This document shows positions 44,141 through 56,379 of a stretch of 64,000 bases of DNA, in pieces. Numbering within the stretch: the stretch's first letter is position 1; the number at the start of each line of letters is the position of its first letter. Location of the stretch: NCBI GenBank assembly GCA_963930645.1, contig OZ005656.1:190487479-190551478 (forward strand), given 5' to 3'. Made by a program: the position numbers and the translations under genes. Source of the DNA: Salticus scenicus. Its lineage: Eukaryota > Arthropoda > Arachnida > Araneae > Salticidae. A model generated the notes under the pieces. The model was not told where the DNA came from. It saw only the letters and a program-made list of their open reading frames with translations, and did no database searches.

Positions 44141-45827
44141 CCAACTTTCGAATTTCAAATTATAAAATTTGAGTAGTAAAATGTTCCTGTAAAGTATAAT
44201 ATCTTTAGTTTTGTAGAGTACTCCAAATTTAATTCTCAAATTCTAAATGAACTAATTTCAGTTACTTATTTGAGTAGATGAAAAAAATATCTGGACTTCG
44301 CAATTTATTACGTGTTCGAGATACGCATTTTGCACATTTACACAATATCCTTCCTTTTTATAGCTTATAATCTATAATGATTAAGCTTTCATTTTAGGAA
44401 ACTGAATCCTCTATATTGCTATTATTACTATTGATAAAAGTAGTCAAATGAATGACAGATGAAACGTCACAAATTAAAATTCTCGCTTAGTGAATTCTCG
44501 ACAAAATCGTTAATATTTCAGAAAGTCTTTTAACTGCGTTATTTCCTATTTGACCTTCAAAGTTCCTTTCTCATAGCAGTACCTTCGAATTTCAAATTCG
44601 AAAAGTTGAATAATAAAATGTTCCATTAAAGTATAATCTTTCTAATTTTGCAGAACATTTCTAATTTAATTCTCAACTTCAAATGTTAAATGAACTAAAT
44701 GAAAAATTTATTAAATTTGTCTTATGAGATTGATCAATTAGACTTGCTAATTTATTTCGTATTCGATGCATGCACTTTATATATTTACACGATCCTATAC
44801 ATTTTTATAATTTATAGTCTGTAATAATAAAGCCTTCAATTTAGAAAACTTAATCATCTTCGTTATTATTATTATTATTATTATTACTGATAAAAGTAAT
44901 CAACTGGTCTGACAAATTAAACCTCACAAATTAAAATTCTTGTTCATCAAATTCTCCCAAAATCGTCAATATTTCAGGAATTTTTCAACTACGTTATCAC
45001 TTATTTGACCTTCAAAGTTTCTTTTTCATTGCTGTACCCTCGACTTTCAAATTAGAAAAGTTGAATATTAAAATGTTCCCGCAGCAAATAAGAATTTTTC
45101 TAATTTTATAGAGCATTTAAAATTTAATTCTCAACGTAAAATGCTAAATGAACTAGTTTCAGTTATTTGTTTGAGCAATGAAAAATTTATTGAGTTATAT
45201 TGTCAGCATTACGAACTTGATTTGAAAATGCTTTATTTTCAATTTCATATTTTGAAAATTTATACAATACCATATTTTTCTAATTCCTAATCTATAATAA
45301 TTGGACTATGAATTAGTGAAACATAGCTATTCAACTAAACGATATAGTTAAAGTTCTATAAATATATTTTATTTATAAATCTATTGAATTAAACTATAAT
45401 TTTATGAAACTGCTTTCAGTAATGTTTTTAAGATAAAAATAGTTAAGTAAATGGCAGATCAAAATTCTCGTTTACTGAATACAGTATAAAATCTTTAATA
45501 TTTCAGAAACATTTCAATTTACTCACTTATTTCACATTGAAAGTTTCTTTTGCATTGTAATAATTTCGACATTCATATTAGGGAAGTTAAATATTAAAAT
45601 GTTATCTGGATAAAATTACAAGTTTTATAAATTTTAGAGCATTTTAAATTGGATTTTCAACTAAAAATGCTAAATCGACAAATTTTACCAATTTATTTAA
45701 GTATATATACAAATAAATAAATAAATAAAAACTAATGAATCTTCTCAGTCTGATTAATTTGACACTAATTTACTTTTGATATACATATTTTGCACATTTA
45801 TAAGATTTCATACTTCATAATTTGTAA

Positions 45828-46282
45828 CACAGGTTTACAAAAGTGAAGTTGACAAAATTTGATTTGATGATCTTAGCTGATCTTTATGTTTTTTAATGCG
45901 CTGAAACCGAAAATGCAGTCCATTTTTCTCTATCACATATAGATCTTTTATCAATACAGGGTGTTTACCGACACAGTTTCTTACATATACCATCATAATA
46001 ATAGTTTGGTTGGTTGGTTGGTATGGTTATACGTCGCACTGGTGCTGCGCTATTACAACAATAGGTATCCATGATTAATTAATTATGGAAACATACTATA
46101 AAACTCACCATACAATTATATGGGTGGAAGAGTAATGGAAGAAATTGTATAGGCAGGCACCCTTTTTAGGCAAAAATCTATACGTGATAGAGAAAAACTG
46201 ACTTCATTTTCGGTTTCAGCAAACCAGAAAACATAAAGATCAGCCAAAATTATAGAATCAAAATTTTACATGTCGACCTGTG
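45828..46282. mobile_element. Fold-back element with TAA flanks
   Basis: 455 bp. The ends are CACAGGTTTACAAAAG and the complement of CACAGGTCGACATG. Arms of ~130 bp pair ('gatctttatgtttt', 'gctgaaaccgaaaatg', 'tttttctctatcac'). TAA lies at 45825-45827 and again at 46283-46285; other array units read 'ttataatctgtaataat' across the empty site. A 3-bp TAA target points to PIF/Harbinger, though TA cannot be excluded. The centre carries (GGTT)4 and a 'cgtcgcactggtgctgcgc' block. Confidence 0.82.
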
Positions 46283-47114
46283 TAATCTGTAATAATTAAA
46301 CTTTCATTTTATGAAACTACTTTTATTATTATTATTATTATTATTTAACTAATACAAAGTATGTGACAGATGGAATTTCACAGCTTAAATTTATCGTTAA
46401 TGTATCGAAGAAACTTCAACTGCTTTATTACTTACTTGACCTTAAATGCTATTTTTTCATCCTAGTAAACTTTCACATTCGTATTAGAAATGTTAAATAT
46501 TAATATGTTCTTTCTAGAAAATTATAAACTTTCTAGTTTTTTAGAGTACTTATAACTATTTCTCAACTTCAAATTCTAAATGAATTTATTTATTTGATTA
46601 GAAAAAAAAAAAAAAAATGTTATATTATCTTCTCAGCCTGACCAATTTGACTTAAAAATACGTTATTTTTGGCACTTCTATATTGTAAATTTATGCGATA
46701 CCACACAATTATTACTCCTAATGTGTAATAATCAAAGTTTTATTTCATGAAATTACTCTCAGTATGCATTTCTCTACATTCTATTAATTTATTTTAATTA
46801 TTTAATATAAAAGTAATAAAGTGAATAACTTATGAAATCTGACGATTAAAATTCTTGCTTCCTCCATAAAATTGTTAATACTCCAAAGACTTTTTAACAG
46901 TCTGATAGCTTACATGGATTTGAAAGTTTCTTTTTAATTGAAATAATTTCGACTTTCATCGTTGGGAAGTTAAATCTTAAGAAAATTATAAATTTTCTAG
47001 GTTTATAGGACATTTCAAATCCAAATCTTAACACCAAATGTTAAATCAACAAATTTTATTAATTTGAAAAATGAAAAGCAGAAATTAAGATTTATGGCAT
47101 TTTTTATTTATAAT

Positions 47115-47740
47115 AATTAAATAACTTTGTTCAATTTAATTATTGACTTATGATATAGTGCATATTTACTTTTTAAAGCTCCTAATTGAGATTTTTTTTT
47201 TTTTTTAATTGATTTTGTTAACAACTGGTAGAAACTTTAATAATTTTAATGTTTGTTATCTTAATGTATACATGAGTTTCTTTTTCTTTTTTTTTTGTAA
47301 TGAATGTTAATATTTATAAAAGTAAAAACTATGTTTATGAATTTCTAGATCAATGTATTTTAATATTTTTACTTTTTTGTTGTTATGTTATATCAGTTTT
47401 TATATTAATTTGAACACAAATTCAGTTACTCATATTCAGATACATTTTACAGCACATATAGCCTCTAGAGCACGTAAAAGTTTCTTTTTTCTTTTTTCTT
47501 TTTTTCTTTTTTTTTTTTTTTTTAATTAAAAATGAGACCCTTTTTTGGGTGTTCTTCTAAAACAGTATTTTAATCTTAATAGGATTTTGCGTATGTATGC
47601 AATGACATATATATGCCACTGTGCATATATATGCCAGTAAAATTTATATCATTGATTTCTAAGGATAAAATTTAAATAATTTAATCACGAAAAATATCAG
47701 CTTGTTAAATAATATAAAATTTTATAAGAACACCGAAAAG
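47115..47740. other. AT-rich spacer with pyrimidine tracts
   Basis: Poly-T and CTTTTTT tracts at about 47190-47210 and 47487-47523; nothing else recognised. Confidence 0.5.
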
Positions 47741-47749
47741 CGGAGTTTT

Positions 47750-48640
47750 TTGTTTAAAATAAGAACATACTTTAAGGACATGCGTTACTTGAATAATTAT
47801 TTATTGCATATGGATTTATTTTATCTGATATATTTCAATTTTATGTTCCGAAAATCCACAAACAGTGGCCATTGTTATTGACAAAAAAAAAAAAAAAAAA
47901 AAAAATTAAAGACATATATATTTTTTAAATAAAGAAATTAATTCAGAAAATATTCCATAATTATACGTAATTAATCAGTTTTTTTTTTTTTTTTTAGACT
48001 AGTTTATTTTAAACTAGTATTTCTGAAAAAATACAAATTTAGACATTGCTCAAAGCTATAGTTCTAAAAGAAGGTTTTTGAACTACGTATATATTTAAAA
48101 GCTAATTTAGAACTAATATGATATTTATAAGTGAAAAAGATACTTATTTAGGAAATATTCCATAACCATCATATAACTTTAACCAATTTATTTTGAGGTT
48201 GTATTTATGAAAACTTACGAATATTTAAACAATGTTTAACATTATTGTTCATGAGGAAGGTTTTCGTTCATGCACATATTTCAAAAACTAATTTAGAACT
48301 AATTTCATATTTAACAAACGAGAAAACTAATTAAAAAAAAATATTTCATTCTTGTATGTATTTCATCATTTTATTTTAAATATATTATTTTGAGGTTGTA
48401 TTTATGAAAATTTACAAATACTAAGAAATTATTTAACACTATTTATGTAAAAGAAATATTTGATTTATGTACATACTTTTAAAACTAATTTAGAACTAAT
48501 TTCGTATTTATAACTAGTTTATGATTTTATTTCGAAGAGTTTATTCAAAGGAAAAATTAATGAAATTTCACGAATAATGGCATATTATTTTAATTATGAG
48601 GATTTATTTGAAGGCATATTTTAAAGAAGCAATTACACAT
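47750..48640 (+). repeat. Tandem repeat, ~190-bp unit, three to four copies
   Basis: 'ctaatttagaactaatttc' and variants occur at about 48102, 48288 and 48485. The intervals share 'aaatattccat', 'tttattttgaggttgtattt', 'atgaaaa.tta.aaata' and 'acatacttttaaaa'. A first, poorer unit precedes 48000. Confidence 0.8.
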
Positions 48641-48842
48641 TAGTCAACTGTGGTTGATTATAATTTAAATAGATTGTCTATTTAAATTATCCTTTACCCA
48701 AACTATCCTTTAATTAATTTGAAAATTTCCTTTTTTATTGACTATTTTTGTGTATTTAATTCATTTTAAGTAATTTATTTCAATTTTGTATTTATGATAA
48801 AAGTTCACAGAGTATGATGCTAGTAATAATAATAGCCAGTAA

Positions 48843-49862
48843 GCAGGGGTCGTAGCGTTCCTACATTTTTAGGATCATTTTATTATAATATATATATATA
48901 TATATATCCCATTAAGAGACACTTTTAAAAAAGACACGTGTAACGTTTTAAATTAATAAATAAAACACTTTAAAACACGTATAAAAGTTTTAAAAACATA
49001 TATTTAATTAAAAACTACATATTTCTAAGCTTTTCGCCCTGAAAAGCAGGGTATCATCAGGAAAACTACATGGTTTTGTACAGTGTGCAGCTGTGTTACA
49101 AATATATATACCATCAATCAGGTTAAAGCTACAGTTACATCGCTACTTTAATACAAAAAATTTTAGTTCATTGGTTGGAGCCATTCTACATTGACAATGA
49201 GGCAACTTAAGAAAATCAATCGTCCACCTTGAATCACAGACTTATTACTGTTATCTTGAACTTTCTAAAAAAACCCAGACGGAATACCTTGAACCGTTTC
49301 TAAAAAATCTTTTTCAGAGTACTGATAACTATGAACAAAAAATGACTCATAAATATAATATTAAAATAGAAAAACTTGCTTCATCACAAATTTCCTATAA
49401 TAAAGAAAAGAAACCGAACAAAACTGAAAAATTTTTTAGCAGTAATCAAGTGTTGCCTCAGTGTCAATGTAGAATGGCTCCAACCAATGAACTAAAATTT
49501 TTTGTATTAAAGTAGCGATGTAACTGTAGCTTTAACCTGATTGATGGTATATATATTTGTAACACAGCTGCACACTGTACAAAAACATGTAGTTTTCCTG
49601 ATGATGCCCTGCTTTTCAGGGCGAAAAGCTTAGAATTAAGTAGTTTTTAATTAAATATATGTTTTTTAAAACTTTTATACGTGTTTTAAAGTGTTTTATT
49701 TATTAATTTTATTATACTTTCACCAGAAATGTCATAAAGAAAATTTGCTTGAAGTATTTTGTGGTATTTTAGCATGAAAACCTTCAGGAAAATTTTCTTT
49801 TTAAAAATTGTGGTGAGAGTATAATAAAATAATCGTAAAAATATAGGAGCGCTGCGACCCCG
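48843..49862. mobile_element. 1-kb fold-back element with 8-bp TSD, hAT-like ends
   Basis: The 8-bp duplication GCCAGTAA lies at 48835-48842 and 49863-49870. The ends are CAGGGGTCGTAGCGTTCCTA and the complement of CGGGGTCGCAGCGCTCCTA. The arms match with one gap: the right arm has about 110 bp extra ('ctcaccaca' to 'ggtgaaag'), then both arms pair continuously for ~260 bp to a loop at 49205-49450. Each arm carries a compact hairpin, CCTGATGA then GCCCTG-cttttt-type loop-CAGGGC and GAAA (plus strand 49597-49626; minus strand 49036-49061), like the Penelope-type motifs elsewhere. The 66-aa frame at 49686-49886 lies in the arm. Confidence 0.83.
49201..49515 (+). pseudogene. Open frame in the fold-back loop, unidentified
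   Basis: One frame stays open for 104 codons between TGA (49198-49200) and TAG (49513-49515), with its only early Met about 50 codons in. Residues include ESQTYYCYLELSKKTQTEYL and later KPNKTEKFFSSN, a mixed polar composition unlike the FIYK-rich noise around it. It may be a leftover of an element-encoded protein. A chance frame of this length is expected about once in a window this AT-rich, so evidence is weak. Confidence 0.25.
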
Positions 49863-49874
49863 GCCAGTAAATAA

Positions 49875-51100
49875 ATTCACTATCATTTTTGCACTAATAT
49901 ATTTGCTTTATAGTACTGACTACGTCTAAGCCTGCCTATGTTATACATAACATAGTATGAAATAAATAGATGTACATGTATGTATAATTTCACGTATACT
50001 AAAGTAACTTAAACTTATTTTTAAAAATTAAATAATCTGATTGTACAAATCTTTTTTGTTATTATAATGATATTATTTAAATTCTTGACAATTACCTAGT
50101 CACCTGTAAATCTAAGAATCTTACCAAAAACGTGTCTAGGTGATGCTAGTAAATTACTGCCGAAATTTATGCAATTTAATATTAAAGCATTACATCACAT
50201 AAAATTCCATTTTCATAAATGTTTAATTGGAATTGCATCAACTCTAGCTCTCTGCTACAGATGATTTTCAAATAATCGATGGAGATTGTCGCTCATTACT
50301 GTATATTATTGATTTTTAAAATCATATCTTTGATACTGTTGCATACATTAAGTATTGCCAAAAACGGATTCAGTTCACTGGATACTTTTTAAAGTATACT
50401 AATATATATATTTTATCGTTGGTAATGTGTTTTATGGAATTATGGAAAATGTTCGTACGAACATCATGTCATGTTCAACTGAAATATTTTGAACACCTTT
50501 CTTTTATGCTTTCGTATGTTATTTTTTTGCATGAAGAATGTAAATAAGAAAATAGATACAGACAAATATATTTTAAAATACTTTGTTTGTTTATTGATAC
50601 ATCGAAAATTGATATAAAAACATGGTAACTTCCTGATAACCTCTTGTCTCTTAAAAAAAAAAAAAAAAAAAGCAATAGACAATGAGTAGATCGATATTTC
50701 TATGCTACCACAGTATGTTTATGGTTTTTTTTTTTAAATTATTAGTATTAAACATCTTAATAATTTGCATTTTTCAGCAAAATCCTAAACATTCGATATT
50801 AAGAGTTTTCATATGAACTATTTCGTAAGAAATTCACACATGTTTAAATTTCTTTAAAATAAATGACAAAACTTAATAATAGTATAAAATAACTGTTGAT
50901 TTATTGCAAAGGAATGTAAAAGTCACGCTTTAAACTATATGTATCGTATGCTGTAGAAAAAAAAGTATTTCTTGGTATTCTTGCAAAAAAATGGTGAAAT
51001 TTGAATTGTCTTACTGTCACATGCTACTTGTAATTTTTTTTTTTTTTTTTTTTTTTTAAATATATTACTAAAAAACTTTATTTTATTCATATATATTGCA
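49875..51100. other. AT-rich spacer
   Basis: Poly-A at 50653-50671 and poly-T at 51037-51057; the frames at 50464-50682 and 50935-51171 are read-throughs of these. Confidence 0.5.
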
Positions 51101-51104
51101 AGGA

Positions 51105-51735
51105 ATTTATTTTTAATTTCATTGTTATGATGGCAACATGTTACTCTCCGTATTGTGTGATAGTTTGACATGTGGTTACTCTAATGTTTTTTCCGTTTTT
51201 CTCTCTGGTTTCCTTTATGGTTTGATTTAATATTTTATTTCATTTCTCATTCAAAATGGTTTTGTTGCAAGATTGGAGCATGAACAATATTTTTGCTATT
51301 GTTAGCTATATTGTTTTGAAAAATCTTGTGGTTTTTCTCTGCTTAAAGAAGTACATGCTCCCTGATGAGATAATACTTCTATTTTTATGCATTTTTTAAT
51401 CGAATTATTATTCCTGTGGTCCTTTTTTTTCTTACTTTTTAACTGAATTCTTAATTCCTGAATCCCTTTTAATACATTTAATGAGATCTTTCATCAATTT
51501 TCTCCGTCAATAGGTTTAATGGTCCTTTTTACTCATGTGGGCGTAAGTAATTTAAATTAGTTTGTCTCTTATTGGATCTAAATATGAATCGCAACATTTC
51601 TGTGCTAGTTTTTATACTGTGTTACAATCGGTTTTATTTTTGTGGTGTTGGTATTAACATATATCTATTAAATGCTAAAATTTTAATGTTAAAATTTATT
51701 ATGATATCTATCATTTTGTATATATAAAAGAACTA
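51105..51735 (+). repeat. Interspersed repeat Rep-3, copy 1
   Basis: Collinear with 60660-61230. Shared blocks: 'acatgtggttactct', 'attcaaaatggttttg', 'ttagctatattgtttt', 'gaagtacatgctccctga', 'ctgtggtccttt', 'tttctccgtcaataggttta', 'gtctcttattgg', 'atcgcaacatttctgtg', 'tgttacaatcggttctattt'-like text and 'gtgttggtatt'. Divergence is moderate; no long frame is conserved, so I take it as a transposable element fragment of unknown class. Confidence 0.8.
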
Positions 51736-52000
51736 GTAAAAAAATATAAAATAAAATAAAATAAAATAAAATAAGTATTTTTTTTTTTTATCTCACAATT
51801 TTCTTATATTTTATTAGCTTTAAGGTTAAAACATCATTTAAATGTCTGAAGTAAGACCATTTTGAATCTAATTTCTTAACAATCCATAACAATCAAAAGG
51901 TTAGCCAGAAAACCTATCAAAAGATAAATGTTGATATAATACAGGAAATCAACATACTTTACAAAGAAAAATTTTTTTTGATACAGTATAACGAATATGT
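51736..52000. repeat. AT-rich spacer with (AAAAT)n
   Basis: Six or so AAAAT units at about 51743-51775 precede poly-T. Confidence 0.8.
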
Positions 52001-52004
52001 AAAT

Positions 52005-52905
52005 TAGCACAAAATTTAAGTGAACTATGACGTTGTGGCCATTACAAAACTTTCTTCTATATCATTCTATTTGACAGTGTCACTTACTGTACAAATGGTT
52101 ATCATAGCTTCTCACAATAAAGATTTTACATACAAATTTTGGTGCAGTTTTAATGAACAGATGCTTAGATGTAGCCATTCGTTTCACAATGGTTATCTAT
52201 CTTACAAATCAAGTTTGGTGCATCTATATGCCATAGAAGTTGAGATTAGTCTTTCTGTACATGGGGTAAAGTGAATAGGCAGTACAGCAGCGTCAATTAC
52301 AATCACACCTGCACCGAAATTGAATAGATATAGTGTTTCGTAATAGTACTCTTATATATCAAGTTTTGTGCAATTATATGCAATAGAATGTGAGATATAG
52401 TTTTCCTGTTAACGGAGAAAGTTGCGGCATAACAGAGGCACCTATAGCCCGATACACACCTAAATTGAAAGGGCGAAATGTTGCATAATGTCCTTCTCAT
52501 GCATCAAGTTATGTTCTATTATACACAACAGAATCTGAGTTATAACCTTCCTTAAAATAGGAGAAATCGCACTATAGCAGTACCACCTGTGGAGCGATTT
52601 GTACCAAGAATTGATAGTCACTAATTTTTGTCAAAATTTATACTATATCGAATTTTATATGAAATTCTGTGGTATAGATCCCAAGATACAGTTAACACAA
52701 AATTTTTGCAACACGCGCAGAGACAGGCTGACATACAGACGCATAGGCTAACAAACAGAAAGACAAACAGACAAAGTATTTTCTAAAAATGGTCAATTCT
52801 TGTTCTAGATCTCTCAAAATGTATAAATCATCCGAAAATTGGAAGTCGAAAATTTTTACAAATTTAAAATTTTTTTCTGTTGAATATATTAGAAAGTAAA
52901 TATAA
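52005..52905 (+). repeat. Interspersed repeat Rep-2, copy B
   Basis: Uninterrupted relative of 12505-13604, with the ~142-bp internal units ('ctgcaccgaaattgaat' near 52310, 'cacacctaaattgaaa' near 52454, 'tttgtaccaagaattgat' near 52597), 'gagacaggctgacatacag', 'ggtcaattcttgttct' and the terminal 'attagaaagtaaa'. It supplies the empty site for the MITE at 12636. Confidence 0.8.
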
Positions 52906-53299
52906 ATAAATAAAACTGTGGCAAACAAGGCCTAAATTAACAGATGAAGATTGGTTTTGCACATAAACTTCGTACATTTTTTCCACGTATAAAAAACTTT
53001 GTGTCCTTTTATTTTTTTTTTCTAGAACACACTTATACATCCATGTGATTCCATACAGAATGATTCCGACAAATAATAATCATAGAATTTTTTAAATGTT
53101 AGCTGTCAGATTATGATAGAGACCTTTAGCGAAGAATTTTTTTGAAAAAAAAAAAAAAAAAAAAATTAACGTGAATTTTTAAACTAAAAAAAAAAAAAAA
53201 AAAAAGAATGAAAATTATGCAGTTCGTACCGATTGACACTTTACCACTGTACGTACTTATTGCATCGTACTTATTGCATAGTCGTTACTTATTGCATTG

Positions 53300-54290
53300 C
53301 TGGAAAGTGTTAAAAATGCTTAACACAAACGGAAAGGTAATTCCAGCAATTTCCAACAATTTGTAGCCCTTAATGAATCTGAATATTTTAGTGTCATCGT
53401 GTAAAGCCGAATACTAAACATATAATGTTCTAAACAAAATATTATATTAGCATATAAATGTCAATTTCATTATGATTTTTACAGTAGAAAATTATTTCAT
53501 TGTGACTTATAAAAATGTCTCGGCTAAAACTCAAGGCATTGCAATTTTTTGGGGTGTCCCTGTACACAAACCAATTGTACTGCGCCTATTAATGCCATTT
53601 TAAATAAAGAACACTCCTTAGTAAACTCAAATAACATATTTTAAAAAATGCTGGAAATATTTGCGTACGTTGAAGGTGAACAGACAGACAGATGGACTGT
53701 CAGACAAACAGATGAACTAACTCAAATGATATTCACTCTCAAATTTTGTTAGAAAGTGTGAAAATGCTTATTTAAAAGGAAAATGCAATTCCAGATATTT
53801 CCTTTTATAGCCCTTAATATATATATGAAAATTTTTACTCGGCCCTGTAAATTTTGATGCTAATTATAATATATGTAATGATTTTCTTTTTGGTGCATAT
53901 GAATAACGTATTTCAATTTCATTAAAATTTGTGCAAAGTAAAGGTATTAAAATATGGTTTATAGAAATACATCACATGAACACGATGCTATGGAATACTT
54001 TCGGGTTGTCCCTGTACACAAACTATAGTAGTGGTATTTGCTCCATTTGCAATAGTGAACATCCGATAGTGAAATCGAATATTATATATCAGTTGCAAGA
54101 AATTATATCGATATTTACAGGAGTTAGAGCACGGACAAACAGACAAACTTAAGCCATAAACTCTTTTCAACTTTCATGGAAAGTATTAGAAAACTGCAAG
54201 ATATTCCAAAAAGGTCCAATTGACCCCATTTTAGTATTTCGAGTAATGTTTTTTAGATAAAGCCCTGATTCGAGCTTTTACATTGGAATC
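53300..54290 (+). repeat. Tandem duplication, ~430-450-bp unit, 2.3 copies
   Basis: Unit starts near 53302, 53751 and 54178 ('g.aaagtgt.aaaatgctta'). Shared blocks: 'gtaattccag.aatttcc', 'tagcccttaat', 'taaaatttgt..aa', 'tgtccctgtacacaaac' at 53561 and 54006, and 'acagacaga'/'aacagacaaac'. The third unit is partial. Confidence 0.8.
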
Positions 54291-54483
54291 AATAATCAAA
54301 AATTCTTCTTGTTTCTTTTATAAATGAACAACATTAAATAAGCAACGATATTATAGATACACTCACACGCTTATATAACGAGCATTCAACAGAAATTAAT
54401 TCAGAATGGTTCATGCGTAGTTATTTAAGAAATTATGCAACAGCTAAAACTGAAAAGTAACGCTCGCCAAGGGAATTATAACG

Positions 54484-54740
54484 CCCCCCCCCCCCAAAAA
54501 AAAAAAAAAAATAAATAAAATAAATAAATAAATAAAAATAAATAAATAAATAAATAAAATAAAAATAAATAATAAAATAAAATAAAAATAAAAATAAATA
54601 AATAAATAAAATAAAATAATATAAATAAAATAAATAAATAAACAAAACTAAAAATAAATAAATAAATAAAATAAAATAAAATAAGATAAATAAAATAAAT
54701 AAATAAACAAAAATAAAAATAAATAAATAAATAAATAAAA
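54484..54740. repeat. C-run plus long (AAAT)n microsatellite
   Basis: C11 followed by poly-A and about 230 bp of AAAT/AAAAT units. It generates a 104-aa Phe/Ile/Tyr-rich minus-strand frame (54433-54747) that is not a gene. Confidence 0.95.
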
Positions 54741-54744
54741 AATC

Positions 54745-56370
54745 CACATGAATTATTTTTACATTAATGTTCCCGCAAGAATTAATAAATTGAATGAGAC
54801 TTCAGTAAATAAAATTTGAATTAGAGATCAGAGGTACATTTTGTATGTGACAATTTTCAGACGTTAAATTTTAGAACGTTAGCCAAGAAGAGTGATAAAA
54901 TCGCTTTAAATTATTCTTTTAAAAATATCTAACAGCAATGTATTAGTATATATATTTTTCACATTCAATTCATTTTATTCTAAAAAATTTAAATTGTCTT
55001 TTTATTTGTGTGACTTTATACATAAATGAATGTTTTCCTGTAATTGCTTCTGATGGTGACTATTAATAATAAATAACGCGGTTTCTTATATTTTTCAGTA
55101 CTTTTTTATGCGGAATTATTATTATTATTTTTTTATTTTATTAGAGTAGAAAGAGAAACTTTTGTGATGCGCATCCTAAGTTTAAATTCTCCTCTTGTAT
55201 GTATTATTGCAATGTTGAAAAGATAAAATTTAATTTACAGTAGTTTATTCCTCTTTCTTATTTTCTTGGAGAAGAAGAAATTGCAAATTTTAACATAAAT
55301 TTATATTTCAGATAAAAGAGGTTTTGATATTTTTCTTAAAAGATATTTTTTGAGTTTTTTTGAAATTTCATTTTTCACTTTTCTTCAACAGAAATTATAC
55401 TTTTTAATAGGTTGTGTTTAGCATTTAAATTGTTTAGCATTTTCTAAATTTTTTAAATTTAAAAATCAGCCTGTTTTGTTTTACTGTATTATTTTGAAGG
55501 AATATCTTTTTTGAGTATTTCTTTTTCAAAACCATCGTTTGAGACAGATTTTTGGGCGTTTAATTTTTACATTTAATTTTTATCTTTTGTGTCATAAATT
55601 ACAAATGCATTTAATTAAAAAAATATATTCTGTAAGATGTAAGTAATTAGAATTTCTACATATTATTATTTATTCTTTAAATTAATTTAAAACATTCCTT
55701 TAACAAATATATATATATATATATATTTAGACTTAAGATAAAATGCATTTTATTTGCATTTATTACTCGCATCATTGTTGGCTTGAGAAAAATAATATAA
55801 ATTGTAAATTGTCGTTACACAAATAAAATTTAATGGTTGAAATTTTGTATAAACATTATTTTAGACTGAATTTCATGCGTGAAGTCCTGCACATTAAAAA
55901 AACAAAAACAAAATCAAAATAAGTTCACGTTTATTTAAAATATTGATTATATTCGTATGCTGTTTTTACAGGTAAGATTTTTAATATATATCACGGTTTT
56001 TAGCATTCGTATGGCATTTAATGATTTCTTATATTATATCTCTTTTAATTAACACAGAAAAGTAAAGTTTATATAAAGAAATATTGTAATTTAATGCGAA
56101 TTTTTAAACAAAATAAATTTTTACTAATTTAATTGGCATATGAGTCTCATTTTGTTCGTTTATTCTAACCTTCACAAAATATTGTATATCCTATCAGTGA
56201 TTGGCTGGAAATAATCATTTGATCTTGTTCTCAATTTTGTATTATACTAAAAAAGTATACTCCAAGTTTGTAAACTTAATGCAAACCTAAAACTTTTAAT
56301 AACGTATGGGTTTTAATAATTAGCATTGGGATATACTTCACAATGAATTACGATTTCTACTTCAATGCTT
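54745..56370. other. AT-rich spacer
   Basis: Only short microsatellites ((TA)n at 55708-55727). No repeat pair, hairpin or coding trace identified. Confidence 0.5.
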
Positions 56371-56379
56371 TTACTAAAT

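Larger units (their letters stand above)
42320..47110 (+). repeat. Higher-order tandem array, ~450-bp unit, about eight copies
   Basis: A landmark close to 'cacttatttgaccttcaaag' recurs near 42597, 43085, 43868, 44547, 44998, 45523, 46430 and 46910. Each unit also carries 'gataaaagtagtcaagtgaa', 'cagattaaaattctcg', 'aaatcgttaatatttca', 'cttcgaatttcaaattag', 'ttctaaatgaactaatttca' and 'ataatctgtaataat', often followed by (ATT)n. Unit spacing is 450-525 bp once two inserts are removed: a SINE (43911-44140) and a fold-back (45828-46282). Units 2-3 carry extra poly-T and duplicated text. No unit has a conserved open frame, so a non-coding satellite or decayed element array is most likely. Confidence 0.85.

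Noticed and set aside
42320..47110. Array of duplicated small genes
   Set aside because: No unit shares an open frame with its neighbours; indels are not multiples of three.
54433..54747. 104-aa hydrophobic frame, possible membrane protein
   Set aside because: Translation of the (AAAT)n tract on the opposite strand.
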